The translations under genes were made by a program, and so were the position numbers. A stretch of 64,000 bases of DNA from Acidobacteriota bacterium (lineage in GTDB: Bacteria > Zixibacteria > MSB-5A5 > GN15 > FEB-12). Positions 1 to 7,648 of the stretch are shown in pieces. The stretch lies in the NCBI GenBank assembly GCA_035529075.1, contig DATKXK010000005.1, positions 132,981-196,980 of the forward strand, read 5' to 3'. The notes beneath the pieces were generated by a model, which was not told the DNA's origin, made no database searches, and worked only from the letters and a program-made list of their open reading frames with translations. The first letter of the stretch is position 1. The number at the start of each line of letters is the position of its first letter.

Positions 1-66
1 GTATTCAAAGAGGAAGATGAATACCCAGACAACTATGCTGCCGATAACGTAGCGTGATGCGTTCAT
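1..66 (-). CDS. N-terminus of a small membrane protein, cut by the window edge
   Basis: Only the first 22 codons are visible, read leftwards off the window. The ATG at 64-66 is preceded by a near-perfect Shine-Dalgarno (AAAGGAGGA, about 70-80 on the plus strand), which is the main reason to call it. The peptide starts MNASRYVIGS and then runs into an uninterrupted hydrophobic stretch (IVVWVFIFLF) ending in a glutamate, as in the first transmembrane helix of a small inner-membrane protein. The family cannot be named from so little sequence. Confidence 0.6.
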   Translation of the reverse strand, partial: MNASRYVIGSIVVWVFIFLFEY

Positions 67-598
67 ACGTGGTCCTCCTTTACCGGTGATCCGGATGTCC
101 CTTTCCCGGGAAATGCACTGAAACCAGCCGGAACCTATGCCCTGTTTGAAAAGGTGGCAAGATTTATCACGCCGTGGCTTCAAGTGCCTGAGCGGCGGCG
201 AAGCTTGAGGATGCAGCCGGGACACCGGTCGGATTCCGGCTTGACATTTTCATCCAGGCGACTATCTTGGAAGGGCAAGAACAGAGAACCGGAAAAGCAG
301 TCGCAGCAGAGAGGAGGCGTGACGTATGAGAGTTGTTGGGTTAAAGGTTGTTGTCTTGTCGCGCCTCGGCAGAGCCTGCCGCTGAGTTCCGGCAATCGCG
401 CCTGAGAAGTCATCGGCCGCCCTGTTGCGGGTGGTCGTGCTTGCAGGATCATTACCGTTGGCGTGACGAGCGTCCGCGGCCTTTTTTCGGGCAATCATTC
501 CCGCTATAGCCCCGGAACAACCACCTTACGGCTAATTCTGCACCCCGGCGTGCACGCGCCGGGTGCATCATCGTGACGCGAAAACGAGGAAACGGAAA
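67..598. other. Intergenic region between divergent genes
   Basis: No convincing gene. The open frames here (for example 154-405 on plus) lack a ribosome site and give compositionally odd, arginine- and serine-rich peptides. The region must hold the start signals for the left-edge gene and for rsgA. The only clear structure is the hairpin at 539-567. Confidence 0.6.
539..567 (+). promoter_or_regulatory. Strong hairpin in the rsgA leader
   Basis: The arms TGCACCC (539-545) and GGGTGCA (561-567) pair. After one bulged C they continue as GGCG/CGCC, closing a six-base loop TGCACG. The hairpin ends about 15 bases before the rsgA ribosome site. It could be a terminator remnant without a T tract, an mRNA-stabilising leader or a protein-binding dyad. 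The structure is seen directly; its role is unknown. Confidence 0.5.
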
Positions 599-1690
599 AT
601 GAACTTACGTGATCTGGGATGGGATAGATCCCTGGAGAAACAGTTTGAGTCATTTCAGAAGAAAGGCCTGACGCCGGCCCGCGTAGCGCGCGAGCGAAGG
701 CGAGACTACGTCGTTTTTTCAAGCCAGGGTGAGCTGGTGGCAAAGGTCTCGGGAAAGTTCCGGCACGCCGCGCGCAGCCGCGCCGAACTGCCGACGGTCG
801 GTGACTGGGTCGGATTGGTCGTGCGTCCCGATGAACAGAGAGGCACGATCCACGTGCTCCTGCCAAGGAAGAGCAGTTTCTCCCGCAAGGCCGTGCTCTC
901 CGGCGGAATGCCGGACACGGGCGGCAGGACTGAACAGCAGGTACTTGCAGCCAACGTGGACGTGGTGTTTCTGGTCGGCGGCCTGGACGGAGATTTCAAC
1001 CTCCGCCGGATAGAACGGTACGTGGCGGTGGCATGGGATAGCGGAGCGATTCCGGTGGTTGTCCTGAACAAGATCGACTTGTGCGATAACGTCGAGAAGC
1101 GCGTACAGGAGGTCGAATCGATCGCGCCGGGACTTGCCGTTCTCGCGGTGAGCGCCACGGGAAATCAGGGGCTTGACGAGTTGCATGAATACGTTGCAGT
1201 GGGCAAGACGGCGGCGTTTCTTGGCTCCTCCGGCGTCGGCAAGTCGACTCTGATCAACAAGCTGATCGGCAGCGACCGACTCGAGGTTCGCCCGGTGCGC
1301 GAGCACGACAGCCGGGGCAGACACACCACTACCAGCCGGGATATGCTTATCCTGCCATCCGGGGGTGTGGTGATTGACACTCCCGGCCTGCGCGAAATAC
1401 AGATGTGGAGTGACGAAGGGGGTCTGGAGCAGACGTTTGACGACATCGAAAGCCTTGCCGCACGCTGCCGGTTCCGTGACTGCCGGCATGAACAGGAACC
1501 CGGCTGTGCCGTGCAAGCGGCCCTGCAGGATGCAACCCTGGACGCCGGGCGGTACCAGAGCTACCTGAAGCTCAAGCGGGAGCTTAAACACCTCGCCATG
1601 CGACAGAATCCAGCGGAAGCGCGCCGCGCGCAGAGACAGAGGGGCAAGATGATCAGGCAACACTTCAAGGAGGTAAAGAAGCAGCGGTAG
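599..1690 (+). CDS. rsgA: Ribosome small-subunit-dependent GTPase A (RsgA/YjeQ)
   Basis: Circularly permuted GTPase that helps the last steps of 30S subunit maturation. The 363-residue protein has an N-terminal OB-fold region (about 35-95), then GTPase motifs in permuted order: G4 NKID at 157-160, G1 GSSGVGKST at 209-217 and G3 DTPG at 260-263. A C-terminal zinc site follows, with C290, C295, H297 and C303 in the expected C-x4-C-x-H-x5-C spacing. A basic tail ends the protein. I chose the ATG at 599 because GAGGA lies about 10 bases upstream and the protein then begins like family members; the frame is open to 563 but that extension is arginine-rich and has no ribosome site. The gene is monocistronic; the next gene is convergent. 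Confidence 0.95.
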   Translation: MNLRDLGWDRSLEKQFESFQKKGLTPARVARERRRDYVVFSSQGELVAKVSGKFRHAARSRAELPTVGDWVGLVVRPDEQRGTIHVLLPRKSSFSRKAVLSGGMPDTGGRTEQQVLAANVDVVFLVGGLDGDFNLRRIERYVAVAWDSGAIPVVVLNKIDLCDNVEKRVQEVESIAPGLAVLAVSATGNQGLDELHEYVAVGKTAAFLGSSGVGKSTLINKLIGSDRLEVRPVREHDSRGRHTTTSRDMLILPSGGVVIDTPGLREIQMWSDEGGLEQTFDDIESLAARCRFRDCRHEQEPGCAVQAALQDATLDAGRYQSYLKLKRELKHLAMRQNPAEARRAQRQRGKMIRQHFKEVKKQR

Positions 1691-1744
1691 CACCGGGGTG
1701 CGGGAAACGGCGCCCGGCCGAATAGTGCGGGCCGAGGGCGTGGT

Positions 1745-3313
1745 TCACACCATTGTCAGCCTCGCATCCCGCAGCATGTGCAGGCTGTCGGCGACGTTGC
1801 CCACGAACGAGCGGTCGTGGCTGATCAGGAGGAATCCACCGGCGAAGCCGCAGAGCAGTTCCTCGAGAACCTCTATGGACTCGATGTCCAGGTGTGAGGT
1901 GGGCTCGTCCAGGTACAGGAACTCGGCTCGCGACAGGATGCACTTTACAATCGCCGCTCGCATCAATTCGCCGTAGGAAAAGCGGTCGATCGGTTCCCGC
2001 GCCTTGTCTTTCCGGATGAGCGCCGCCCCCAGATGCTGGCGGACGGCTGTTTCGTTGCAGTTGCAGGCCGCGAAGTTGTCCAGCAGAGTGCCGGCTTTGA
2101 AAAAGCCCTCCAGTCCCTGGGGGACGTACTCCGTCGTCACCCCGTCGTTAAGGTAGCACCTGCCTGCCAGGGGGGTCAGTTGCCTCTGGATGAGACGGAT
2201 GATTGTAGATTTGCCGGAGCCGTTGGCCCCCATCAGGCATATCTTGTCCCGCGTGGTGGCCGACAGGCTGATGTCCTGCAGTAGCCGGCTTTCATCACGC
2301 GTGGCTTCGGCCCCTGACGGGCCGTCATACCGGAAACTCACGCCGTCAAGCGAGAAGACCCGCCGGTTCCTGACGTCGTAAGGAGGAAACTGCAGGTGCA
2401 GCTTCTTGGGCACGAAAGGCCTGGTCTCGGTGAGTCGTTCAACCTCTCTTTCGGCGCGTCGCTGTATTGCCTTGGCACGCTTGGCCATCTTTTTTGAAAG
2501 CCGGCTGATATGCGCTTTGGCCCCCCGCGCCCCGATCTTCTGCTTTTCTTTCTGAGCGGCCCAACCCGCCCTCCGCCGGCAGTCGTCCTGCAACTCGCCG
2601 ATTTTTCTCTTTATTGCCTTCGCGAGCCGATGACGCGAGGCGAGGTCGGTGCTCCTGACTGACCGTGCCCGGCTGCATCCCCCGACAGTCCGGTAGATGC
2701 CGTGCTCCGAAATGAGGAGAGTGCTGTCGGCCAGGTTGTCCGTCAGGGTGCGATCGTGAGTGACCAGAATAATGCCCTTACCCCGGTCTTTCAGTGCCGC
2801 CACGTGGTTTTCGAAGGCGGTGATGCCCGCGATGTCCAGGTAGTTGGTCGGCTCGTCCAGCAAGTACAGGTCGTGGTCTTCCAGCAAAGTGCGGATGATG
2901 GCGCGTTTTTGTATCTCGCCGTCGGAGAGCCTGTCGGCGGGTTCCGCGGCCTCTATCACCTGGAATTCGTCGCACAGTCTTACGGCCCGGCCGGATAATT
3001 CCGGCAGCAGGCTGTAATTGCGATGGACGAGGTCCCGGTTGGCTTGGAGCAACTGGGGCAGATGTACCAGCGAGATCCCCGGCGCCAGGTTGATCTCTCC
3101 GCTCGCCCGGACATCCGAATCGTCCGACAGATCGTCACGACCGGTATGCCTTGATTCCACGAGATTCAGGATGGTCGACTTGCCGCACCCGTTCGCGCCG
3201 ACCAGCGCCAGCAACCGTCCGCTCTGAACGGAAAAGGAGAGGCCTCTGACGAGAAGACGATCCGGGAGGCCTATGGATACATTCTTGAAGCTGACCAGCC
3301 TTGTGTGTCGCAC
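1745..3313 (-). CDS. ABC-F type ATPase with two nucleotide-binding domains
   Basis: Soluble 522-residue protein with two ABC ATPase domains and no membrane segments. ABC-F proteins act on the ribosome E site, either as translation factors or in antibiotic protection. Domain 1 has Walker A GANGCGKST, signature LSDGE and Walker B LYLLDEPTNYLD. Domain 2 has GANGSGKST, FSYGE and FLYLDEPTSHLD. Both signatures depart from the usual LSGGQ. The linker between domains is long and very basic (roughly residues 215-300, many K/R), as in ribosome-protecting ABC-F proteins, but the subfamily cannot be fixed by eye. It starts at a GTG. The stop lies 54 bases from the convergent rsgA stop. Confidence 0.85.
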   Translation of the reverse strand: MRHTRLVSFKNVSIGLPDRLLVRGLSFSVQSGRLLALVGANGCGKSTILNLVESRHTGRDDLSDDSDVRASGEINLAPGISLVHLPQLLQANRDLVHRNYSLLPELSGRAVRLCDEFQVIEAAEPADRLSDGEIQKRAIIRTLLEDHDLYLLDEPTNYLDIAGITAFENHVAALKDRGKGIILVTHDRTLTDNLADSTLLISEHGIYRTVGGCSRARSVRSTDLASRHRLAKAIKRKIGELQDDCRRRAGWAAQKEKQKIGARGAKAHISRLSKKMAKRAKAIQRRAEREVERLTETRPFVPKKLHLQFPPYDVRNRRVFSLDGVSFRYDGPSGAEATRDESRLLQDISLSATTRDKICLMGANGSGKSTIIRLIQRQLTPLAGRCYLNDGVTTEYVPQGLEGFFKAGTLLDNFAACNCNETAVRQHLGAALIRKDKAREPIDRFSYGELMRAAIVKCILSRAEFLYLDEPTSHLDIESIEVLEELLCGFAGGFLLISHDRSFVGNVADSLHMLRDARLTMV

Positions 3314-3623
3314 CTGGATGCTCCGGACGGGGTCGACTGCTTACAGGATATGACCGATCAATGTCGGTTCCGCCAGGAAAATACGCTTCCCGCCTGGTAT
3401 ATCCAAGAACATAGTGGCGGTCGCAGAGTCCTGTTCATCGGCACCCGAAAGGGCATATTCCATGCGTTCAGGCGGTGAAGTGTCTTCGGAACAATGGGCC
3501 CGAGCGATGGTCACATTAGCACTCCCGGCCCAAGAAAGCACTTGATCTTACCCGTGACACGTCGTGATATTGAGGCTCACGAAGATCTTCCGTGGACCTG
3601 CGTTCATATCACCGGAGGTGCAA
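3314..3623. other. Divergent intergenic region between the ABC-F and M14 genes
   Basis: About 310 bases without a supported gene. A 66-codon minus-strand frame at 3341-3541 has no ribosome site and no recognisable features. On plus, TTGATC (3542-3547) and GATATT (3566-3571) with an 18-base spacer could be a weak promoter for the peptidase pair. A good Shine-Dalgarno (GGAGGTG) sits just before the ATG at 3624. Confidence 0.4.
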
Positions 3624-5633
3624 ATGGTCAATCTCGCTGCATCGCTCGTACTCGCGGTTGCCCTGGCCGGTTTCAGCGCGAGTACCGCCAGTGCGGGGCA
3701 GACGGCGTTCTCTTATCACTCCCCCCAAGAGCTCAACACGCGGCTCGAGGAACTTGCGCGGCAGGACAAAACATCGGCCCGGATTAATAATCTGGGAACG
3801 ACACCGGGTGGAATCGACATCCGGATGCTGCAACTGGGGCCGGAGGACGGCGAACTTCCCGCTGTTCTCGTGGTCGCCAACATGGAAGGAAACTGTCCGA
3901 TTGCCTCGGAGGCCGCCTTTCGACTGGCCACGCTCCTGCTGGGCGACTGGAAGGAAGAACTCGCGTCGCACCGCTGGTACATTGTGCCGGTCGGCAATCC
4001 TGACGGGTACGCCAACTTCTTCACAAAGCCGTTGCACGAGAGCTTCGTCAACGCCCGGCCTTTCAATGACGACAACGACGACGCCGTGGATGAGGACGGG
4101 CCGGAGGATCTCAACGGGGACGGCTACATTACCGTGATGCGCCAGGCGCATCCCGAAGGTGTCTGGATGGCCGTTGAGAGCAATCCCATCCTCATGAAAA
4201 AGGCCGAGGCGGCTAAGGGGGAAAGGGGAGAGTATCGCCTCTTTGTGGAAGGAATCGACAATGACGGTGACGGGGTGATAAACGAGGACGCTCCCGGGGG
4301 GGCGAATCCCGGGCACAACTTCCCCCACAATTTCACACATTATACGAAGACGGACGGACCCTGGTCGGCCAGCGAGGCAGAGTCGCGCGCCCTGATGTCG
4401 TTTGCCTTTGACCACCCGGAAATAGCCATGGTCCTGGTGCTGGGACACACCAACACCCTGAGAACGGTGCCGGAGAGTTCCCGCAAGGCGGAAGCCGCGC
4501 AGGACTCGTACAAGATTCCCGAGCATATGGCCCGGCATATGGGGGTCGAGCCGGAGTCTGAGTTCACCATGGAGGAGCTGCTGGCGATGGCTCGTGAGGC
4601 GTTCGGGATCGAGGACGTGACAGAGGATATGGTGCTGCAATTCCTCGGTGCCGGGGCCGCCGTTAACCCGGACCGGAACGATCTGCCCTATTGGAACGAG
4701 ATCAGCACCCGCTATAAGGATTTTATCAAGGAGGCCGGGCTGGATGCGGAGCGTCTGGCTTCGCAGGGTTTCCCGTCGGGGTCGCTGGATGAATGGGCGT
4801 ACTACCAGTACGGGGTGCCGTGCTTCAGCATGGATTTCTGGACCCTGCCGGAAGCGAAGAAGGAAGAAGGAGTCGAGGACACGGCGTTGACGCCGGAAAA
4901 GGTCGAGAAGATGTCGAACGAGGAATTCCTCGAGTTGGGAGAGGAGAAGATCAGCGCCTTTCTCAAGGCAAGCGGCGCCCCGGCCCACTTCTCGCCCGAT
5001 ATGGTGATAAATGCACTGCAGGGAGGCATGCTTACGACCAAGAAAATCGCTGAATTCATGCGCGAAGCAAAGAAGAAGGAGGAGTCGGGCGGTTTGGACG
5101 AAACCGAGCAGGCTCTCTATGACTATAACCCCGACGCCTTCGTCGCATGGCAACCGTACGACCATCCCACCCTGGGCAGCGTTCAGATCGGGGGCATAAA
5201 GCCGTACGCGGCGCTTACGCCGCCTCCGGACTCGGTCGAGGCGCTGCTGGAAAAGCAGCTTCCCTTCGTTCGAGAGCTGGCTGGCCTTCTACCCGAGGTG
5301 TCCATCGAGAAAATCAACGTCGAGAAAGAGAGCGCCGACGTCTGGCGCGTCGAGGCGTGGGTTGCCAATACCGGGTTCCTGCCTTATCCGGTTCATCAGG
5401 GCCAGCGGTGCCTGCGACCGACGCCGGTGGTGGTGACTCTGTCCGGCGAGTCGATGACGCTGCTTGAAGGCCGGTCGAGGCGCGTGCTGGGCCTGCTGGA
5501 AGGTGCGGGAGGCGTCGAGCGCGTAAGCTGGGTGTTCAGTGCGAAGGAGGGCCGCAGTATCACGCTGGAAGCACGCAGCTTCAGCGCCGGCGATGACGAG
5601 AAAACCATCGTTCTGAAGGGAGGTAGTCAGTGA
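3624..5633 (+). CDS. Secreted M14-type carboxypeptidase homologue, probably catalytically dead
   Basis: 669-residue protein with a signal peptide (MVNLAASLVLAVALAGFSAS, cleavage near ASAG). The ATG at 3624 follows ACCGGAGGTG. The fold is that of zinc carboxypeptidases (M14): it aligns through its N-terminal half with the next gene, including two acidic Asp-rich loops (DDNDDAVDEDG, and GIDNDGDGVINED). However, the first zinc motif, HGNE in the partner, reads EGNC here; the substrate-binding NRN reads GHN; and the catalytic Glu region GEL reads MDF. Only the third zinc histidine (LGHTN) remains. The reading frame is intact, so this looks like a maintained pseudoenzyme and not a decaying gene. 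It overlaps the next gene by one base (TGATG), implying coupled translation. Confidence 0.8.
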   Translation: MVNLAASLVLAVALAGFSASTASAGQTAFSYHSPQELNTRLEELARQDKTSARINNLGTTPGGIDIRMLQLGPEDGELPAVLVVANMEGNCPIASEAAFRLATLLLGDWKEELASHRWYIVPVGNPDGYANFFTKPLHESFVNARPFNDDNDDAVDEDGPEDLNGDGYITVMRQAHPEGVWMAVESNPILMKKAEAAKGERGEYRLFVEGIDNDGDGVINEDAPGGANPGHNFPHNFTHYTKTDGPWSASEAESRALMSFAFDHPEIAMVLVLGHTNTLRTVPESSRKAEAAQDSYKIPEHMARHMGVEPESEFTMEELLAMAREAFGIEDVTEDMVLQFLGAGAAVNPDRNDLPYWNEISTRYKDFIKEAGLDAERLASQGFPSGSLDEWAYYQYGVPCFSMDFWTLPEAKKEEGVEDTALTPEKVEKMSNEEFLELGEEKISAFLKASGAPAHFSPDMVINALQGGMLTTKKIAEFMREAKKKEESGGLDETEQALYDYNPDAFVAWQPYDHPTLGSVQIGGIKPYAALTPPPDSVEALLEKQLPFVRELAGLLPEVSIEKINVEKESADVWRVEAWVANTGFLPYPVHQGQRCLRPTPVVVTLSGESMTLLEGRSRRVLGLLEGAGGVERVSWVFSAKEGRSITLEARSFSAGDDEKTIVLKGGSQ

Positions 5634-7378
5634 TGAGAACAACATGGTCAATTCTGCTGGCTGTTTTCCTGGCGGGTACAAGTCTGGCCCCGCGAATTGC
5701 GGCCGAAAAGGTGAAGCTGACGTTCGATCATTTCTACGATGGTCCGGCCGTTACTGAAGCCCTGGAACGCCTGCACGGAGCGTATCCGCATCTGACGGAA
5801 CTTCGATCAATCGGCAAGAGCGAGGAAAACCGCGACATCTGGCTCTTCACCATAAATAATCCGAAGACGGGTGCGGACACCGAGAAACCCGGGATCTACG
5901 TCGACGGGACAATTCACGGCAACGAGATTCAGGCGACCGAGGTGTGCCTGTACCTTGCCTGGTACCTGCTGGATTCATACGACAGCATCCCCGTCGTAAC
6001 GGAACTGGTCGACACGCGTGCCTTCTATATTGTTCCCGTTGTCAACGTTGACAGCCGGTGGCGCTTTTTTACCGACGCGGCCGGCTTTGACCACGGCAGG
6101 AGCCCGCGCATTCCGTACGATGACGACCACGACGGGTTGGCCGACGAGGATGGCTACGAAGACCTTGATGGCGATGGTGAAATCCTCGAGATGAGGGTCC
6201 GGGACCCGTTCGGGGAGTTCAAGAGCCATCCTGACGATCCACGTGTCATGGTCAGGGTCAAGCCGGGCGAAACGGGAGAGTGGAGGTGGCTCGGCAGCGA
6301 GGGGATCGACAACGACGGGGACGGACGGTTGAACGAGGACCCGTCCGGGTACCTGGATATTAATCGCAACTACGGATTCAAGTGGCAACCGCCCTACGTG
6401 CAGGGCGGGGCGGGTGACTTCCCGATGTCGGCAAAGGTGACGAAGGCAATAGCAGACCTGGTTGTCTCGAAACCCAACATCTGCTTCAATTTCGCGTTTC
6501 ACAACTCCGGCGGCTTGATCGTACGGGGCCCCGGCTCAAAGCTGGCCGGGTCCTATCCTCCGTCGGACGTCAATGTCTATGACTTTCTCGGCAAGGAAGG
6601 CGAGAAGATCATTCCCGGTTATCACTACATCGTCGGTGTGACGGACATGTACACGACGCACGGTGATTTCGACGAGTGGATGTTCTCGAATCTCGGTATA
6701 TACGGTTTTGTGGGTGAACTGTACATGAGTCGCCAGGAGCAGTACCGGGAGCCCGGTCGGGCCGCCCGCCCCGGAACAGAACCGGAGCAGGAATACTACG
6801 GCGGCGTGCCCGGCGAGGAAAGGCAGAAATTCAACGATTTTGTGAATCAGGGCGTGATGTTCCGTGACTGGAAGAAGTTCGAGCACCCGCAATTCGGTCA
6901 GATCGAAATCGGCGGCTGGCGAACCTTCACCACCAGGATACCGCCGGCCTTCATGCTGCCGGAAATGGTTCACCGCAACGCCTCGCTGGTCATTTTCGCG
7001 GCCGGGCATGCACCCGATATCAAACTTGAATTAATCGAGGCTGAGGAGCTTGGAGACGGTCTTCACCGTGTCCGCGTGCGCGCTTCCAATGCCAATGCCA
7101 TACCGACGCTATCCGCCAAGGCCCTGCGGCATGACCTTGTGCGAGAGGATTTTCTCAGGATTGAAGGCAAAGGCATTCAGGTAGTTTCCAGCGGCATAAT
7201 TGAGGACATTCATCTGGACCGGGTTCAGCCGGTTCGATACCGGCCGGGGACGATCTTCACCAGCATTCCGTCTTTCGGCAAGAGGGACGTACAGTGGATC
7301 GTGAAAGGAAGCGGTAAGGCGACGATTACGTTCGAATCGGTCAAGGCTCAGGATCAGTCCATTTCCGTGGACCTGTGA
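5633..7378 (+). CDS. Secreted M14 family zinc carboxypeptidase
   Basis: 581-residue exported metallopeptidase. The signal peptide runs to about residue 24 (LAVFLAGTSLAPRIAA). Catalytic features are complete: HGNE zinc motif at about 95-98, INRNY substrate-binding motif at about 243-247, third zinc histidine in FAFHNSGG (about 290), and catalytic Glu in FVGELYMS (about 362). Asp-rich, possibly calcium-binding loops (DDDHDGLADEDG; EGIDNDGDG) are inserted before the NRN motif, as in its upstream neighbour. A C-terminal beta domain follows. A GTG at 5630 is an alternative start; the ATG at 5633 overlaps the upstream stop codon and has GGGAGGTAG before it. It likely removes C-terminal residues from peptides outside the cytoplasm. 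Confidence 0.88.
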   Translation: MRTTWSILLAVFLAGTSLAPRIAAEKVKLTFDHFYDGPAVTEALERLHGAYPHLTELRSIGKSEENRDIWLFTINNPKTGADTEKPGIYVDGTIHGNEIQATEVCLYLAWYLLDSYDSIPVVTELVDTRAFYIVPVVNVDSRWRFFTDAAGFDHGRSPRIPYDDDHDGLADEDGYEDLDGDGEILEMRVRDPFGEFKSHPDDPRVMVRVKPGETGEWRWLGSEGIDNDGDGRLNEDPSGYLDINRNYGFKWQPPYVQGGAGDFPMSAKVTKAIADLVVSKPNICFNFAFHNSGGLIVRGPGSKLAGSYPPSDVNVYDFLGKEGEKIIPGYHYIVGVTDMYTTHGDFDEWMFSNLGIYGFVGELYMSRQEQYREPGRAARPGTEPEQEYYGGVPGEERQKFNDFVNQGVMFRDWKKFEHPQFGQIEIGGWRTFTTRIPPAFMLPEMVHRNASLVIFAAGHAPDIKLELIEAEELGDGLHRVRVRASNANAIPTLSAKALRHDLVREDFLRIEGKGIQVVSSGIIEDIHLDRVQPVRYRPGTIFTSIPSFGKRDVQWIVKGSGKATITFESVKAQDQSISVDL

Positions 7379-7508
7379 TGCTGCCGGATTGATAGTGGCT
7401 GACCCGTGGGCAGGACACGGTGACGGTTTAACCTTAGACGGATCAGTTGCTTATGGTCCGCGTACGGATCAGTGCGGCTATCGGGAATCCAGGCCGTAAA
7501 GAATTGTC

Positions 7509-7537
7509 TTGACAAAACGGGCGATGGGACGTATAAA
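7509..7537 (+). promoter_or_regulatory. Sigma-70-type promoter for the 1359-residue secreted protein
   Basis: TTGACA (7509-7514) and TATAAA (7532-7537) are separated by exactly 17 bases. This matches the consensus closely in an otherwise GC-rich genome. Transcription would start near 7544, giving a leader of about 100 bases before the GAGGAGGTAAGG ribosome site and the ATG at 7649. Confidence 0.75.
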
Positions 7538-7648
7538 TAGAGTTAGCACCACGTACTGCATCATTTGTTTACCACGCGTTTATGAGGTGAGAGTATTGCG
7601 CAAGCGTTAAGGGATTATAGGCGCCAACCTTAATTCGAGGAGGTAAGG

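Noticed and set aside
154-405. 83-codon plus-strand frame before rsgA
   Set aside because: No ribosome site, low-complexity basic peptide, and no similarity to anything I recognise.
3341-3541. 66-codon minus-strand frame upstream of the ABC-F gene
   Set aside because: No Shine-Dalgarno and no domain; probably chance in an intergenic region.
3609-5165. Long open frame on the minus strand opposite the first M14 gene
   Set aside because: It mirrors the plus-strand coding frame of a GC-rich gene, lacks a ribosome site and gives an unrecognisable His/Arg/Val-rich peptide. The same applies to long antisense frames opposite rsgA (719-1693), pckA (16034-17167), the large ATP-grasp gene (22279-23667), the cytochromes (29806-30891, 33327-34328) and the giant protein (46815-48251, 50748-51962).
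3624-5633. First M14 gene as a pseudogene or frameshift victim
   Set aside because: The frame is open over 669 codons, the signal peptide and ribosome site are intact, and the lost catalytic residues are in-frame substitutions at aligned positions. A maintained pseudoenzyme is the better reading.
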